A program made the position numbers and the translations under genes. The notes beneath the pieces are model-generated. The model saw only the letters and a program-made list of their open reading frames with translations, made no database searches and was not told where the DNA came from. DNA of 64,000 nt from Rhizobium sp. ASV8 (GTDB taxonomy: Bacteria > Pseudomonadota > Alphaproteobacteria > Rhizobiales > Rhizobiaceae): contig NZ_JAELUG010000005.1 in assembly GCF_016429255.1 (NCBI RefSeq), forward strand, positions 1 to 64,000, given 5' to 3'. This document shows, one piece after another, positions 62,485-64,000 of this stretch. Each line of letters starts with the position of its first letter. Within the stretch, counting starts at the first letter, position 1.

Positions 62485-63297
62485 ATGCCCCGGAAATTTG
62501 TCGTCATGATCGGCGGAGTGGCCCTTTTCGTAGGCTGCTCCGGCGTTTTGGCGATCTATTTCGGCAAGGACAGGCTTCTCGGTCTTACATCTGCTTCCGC
62601 AAACGGGTTGCAGTGCACGGACATCAATCTCGTTACCATTCGCAAGGACAATCGCTTCTGGGTGCGCAAATATATTCGCACCGATCCGACGGACGGCGTA
62701 ACGCGCGTGAAGACGGCGTTGCGGGTCGCCAAGGCCGTCTATCAGGAGCAGAAACCTGATCTCGTGCAGGTTGTGGTTCTTGATGAAAACGGTCCGACGT
62801 TGCGCTCCGACATCCGTGGCCGGGCATTGGGGGCGGATGTCGTCTATGTGCCGCACCCGGAAAAGCTTGCCGATGGCAGCTCCGAGGCGCCGCTTACGGC
62901 GCGCTATTATAATGGCGGCGCCAGCACCGCCGGCCTGTTTTACGGCGAACAGATCACCATGCAGCCAAAGGACATCGATAGCGCTCTTGCCGGCTTGAAG
63001 GACCTCAGCGATTGCGACAATGCGCTGGCAGCCGACAACAGTGCCGGCAATGCCAAGAAGGACAAGCTGAAGGCGGCGATCGCCGCGGAGGAAAGGGCTG
63101 CCGCCGCGCAAGCCGTCGAGCAGGATAGCAAGCCCGCTGCGCCGGAGCCGAAATCGACCGGTAACGTGCGGCCTGGATATGACAGGAATGGCGAATTTAT
63201 CGGCGCCGACGCCACCATCGACGAAAAAAGCCCGTCACCGGGATTGGATCCGACGATGACGGGAGCTGCGGAACGGCGGTCGCCGGTCACGAACTGA
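62485..63297 (+). CDS. Membrane-anchored hypothetical protein, 270 aa
   Basis: From ATG 62485 the protein opens MPRKFVVMIGGVALFVGCSG, with one membrane segment at about residues 6-25. The globular part (about 40-190) has paired Cys (LQCTDINL, LSDCDNA). A low-complexity Ala/Lys/Glu-rich stretch follows, with a C-terminal tail TGNVRPGYDRNGEFIGAD. I do not recognise it. The frame extends upstream to 62314 (327 residues) and the start is uncertain because no ribosome site is strong. Confidence 0.6.
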   Translation: MPRKFVVMIGGVALFVGCSGVLAIYFGKDRLLGLTSASANGLQCTDINLVTIRKDNRFWVRKYIRTDPTDGVTRVKTALRVAKAVYQEQKPDLVQVVVLDENGPTLRSDIRGRALGADVVYVPHPEKLADGSSEAPLTARYYNGGASTAGLFYGEQITMQPKDIDSALAGLKDLSDCDNALAADNSAGNAKKDKLKAAIAAEERAAAAQAVEQDSKPAAPEPKSTGNVRPGYDRNGEFIGADATIDEKSPSPGLDPTMTGAAERRSPVTN

Positions 63298-63306
63298 TCG
63301 AGGTTT

Positions 63307-63331
63307 GCCTTGCGCCATTGGGCGGCAAGGC
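63307..63331. terminator. Convergent hairpin terminator
   Basis: GCCTTGCGCC (63307-63316) pairs with GGGCGGCAAGGC (63320-63331) with one bulge and a 3-base loop. It lies between the stop at 63297 and the convergent stop at 63339. Confidence 0.55.
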
Positions 63332-63338
63332 GATGGCC

Positions 63339-63623
63339 TCACTCCGCGAGATGTTTCTCGCCGATCGCCTGATAAAGTGCGAAGAGTGCTTCGTGAACTT
63401 CGCCGGCAAGACGGTAGAACTCGGGATTTGCCAGGATGGCGGGGTGCTGCAGCAACTGGTCGTCGGTCATGTCGAGCATGATCGACGCCGTGTGCATCGC
63501 CTCGTGGCAGCCGAAAGTCCCGGGTGCGTATTGCGATAGATCGATGTCACCGATCTCCGCAAGATCGGCCAGCCGCTGCTGTTCGTTGTCGGCATCTGCG
63601 GCCGATATCTCTTTCTCGGTCAT
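63339..63623 (-). CDS. Small conserved hypothetical protein, 94 aa
   Basis: The product is 94 residues from ATG 63623 (MTEKEISAADADNEQQ), acidic and helical. A conserved-looking core is YAPGTFGCHEAMHTASIMLD with FYRLAGEVHEALFALYQAIG. The segment CHEAMH suggests a metal-binding site, but I know no family name. It lies 36 bases after lysS in the same direction and is probably cotranscribed. Confidence 0.7.
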   Translation of the reverse strand: MTEKEISAADADNEQQRLADLAEIGDIDLSQYAPGTFGCHEAMHTASIMLDMTDDQLLQHPAILANPEFYRLAGEVHEALFALYQAIGEKHLAE

Positions 63624-63659
63624 GGTTCGCACCTTTGTTTTCTGGAGGACGAGACTGCC

Positions 63660-64000
63660 TCAATCCGCCTTGTTGCGACGGGCCGGGAAGAGGATGATAT
63701 CGCGGATCGACGGCGAGTTGGTCAATAGCATGATCAGACGATCGACGCCGATGCCGAGACCGCCTGCCGGGGGCATGCCCTGGTCGATGGCGTCGAGGAA
63801 TTCCTCGTCAAGCTGCTTTTCCTTTTCGCCGCGCGCATGCGCCTGCTGCAATTGCTCGACCATGCGGGCGCGCTGCTCTTCCGGATCGTTGAGTTCCGAG
63901 AAGGCGTTACCGAGTTCCCAGGCGTTGCAATAGGTCTCGAAGCGCTCGACGAGGCGCGGCTCGCCCGGCACTTCCTTGGCGAAGGGCGAGATGTCCTTCG
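63660..64000 (-). CDS. lysS: Lysine--tRNA ligase (class II), 3' part
   Basis: Only the last 113 codons lie in the window, with the 5' end beyond the right edge. The C-terminal segment has the class II motif 3 pattern [20 protein letters not shown], the [13 protein letters not shown]-terminus, and upstream [20 protein letters not shown]. This is the ATP-binding end of a class II aminoacyl-tRNA synthetase of the LysRS type, which charges tRNA-Lys. Confidence 0.93.
   Translation of the reverse strand, partial: KDISPFAKEVPGEPRLVERFETYCNAWELGNAFSELNDPEEQRARMVEQLQQAHARGEKEKQLDEEFLDAIDQGMPPAGGLGIGVDRLIMLLTNSPSIRDIILFPARRNKAD

Noticed and set aside
1..64000. CRISPR arrays, insertion sequences, prophage genes or riboswitches
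   Set aside because: No regularly spaced short repeats, transposase, phage structural genes or recognisable riboswitch folds were seen by eye.

Overview
The window reads as a stretch of chromosome from a Rhizobium-group alphaproteobacterium. The evidence is high-GC coding sequence, the gene block hisD - UPF0262 - phosphatase - infA - maf - yacG - tRNA-Phe, intergenic palindromic elements of the kind rhizobia carry, EcfG-type (GGAAC-N16/17-CGTT) stress promoters, and a large share of sugar and polyamine ABC transport operons. I worked by eye, so family names rest on motif recognition and not on database searches.

Region by region. 1-3.9 kb: the start of an SDR oxidoreductase gene, a divergent AraC regulator, a small conserved protein, a D-Ala-D-Ala ligase (ddl) and an Omp25/31-type outer-membrane protein. 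4.0-5.75 kb: a decayed second copy of the ddl 5' end, an AT-richer islet with one unrecognised gene, and a tRNA-Thr. 5.9-12.3 kb: housekeeping genes (murA, DUF2948, hisD, UPF0262, LMW phosphatase, infA, maf, yacG, tRNA-Phe). 12.6-17.4 kb: the stationary-phase/stress trio prkA - DUF444 (yeaH) - spoVR. 17.5-24.1 kb: a DHA2 efflux pump, a membrane-anchored hypothetical protein, and a minus-strand set of response regulator, histidine kinase, ROK sugar kinase and CutC. 24.3-34.1 kb: a polyol (sorbitol/mannitol-type) locus with an RbsD/FucU mutarotase, SorC regulator, ABC transporter, mannitol dehydrogenase, HAD phosphatase and FGGY kinase, then a convergent RpiR regulator. 35.2-40.8 kb: EI24 protein, endonuclease III, DUF2244, an Ada-like protein, a second SorC regulator, and transaldolase behind a near-perfect general-stress promoter.

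40.9-53.8 kb is the most interesting part. It is a divergent catabolic locus of fourteen genes around an IclR regulator and an 18-bp perfect palindrome. One arm encodes an amidohydrolase (lactonase type), a MaoC protein and a CaiB/BaiF CoA-transferase. The other encodes a sugar ABC transporter, a mandelate-racemase-type dehydratase with every catalytic residue, an L-rhamnose-mutarotase-like protein, a Gfo/Idh/MocA dehydrogenase, a second MaoC protein, a solute-binding-protein homologue with no signal peptide, and an SDR. The order of chemistry fits non-phosphorylative oxidation of a (deoxy)sugar. The CoA-transferase plus two MaoC proteins, one lacking the catalytic His, do not belong to the textbook fucose/rhamnose versions and suggest an undescribed lower pathway.

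53.9-64 kb: DUF1345 and DUF1328 membrane proteins (the latter with an EcfG-type promoter), a putrescine-type ABC operon with an aminobutyraldehyde dehydrogenase, a DEDD-type exonuclease-like protein, a LysR regulator, two hypothetical proteins, and the 3' end of lysS.
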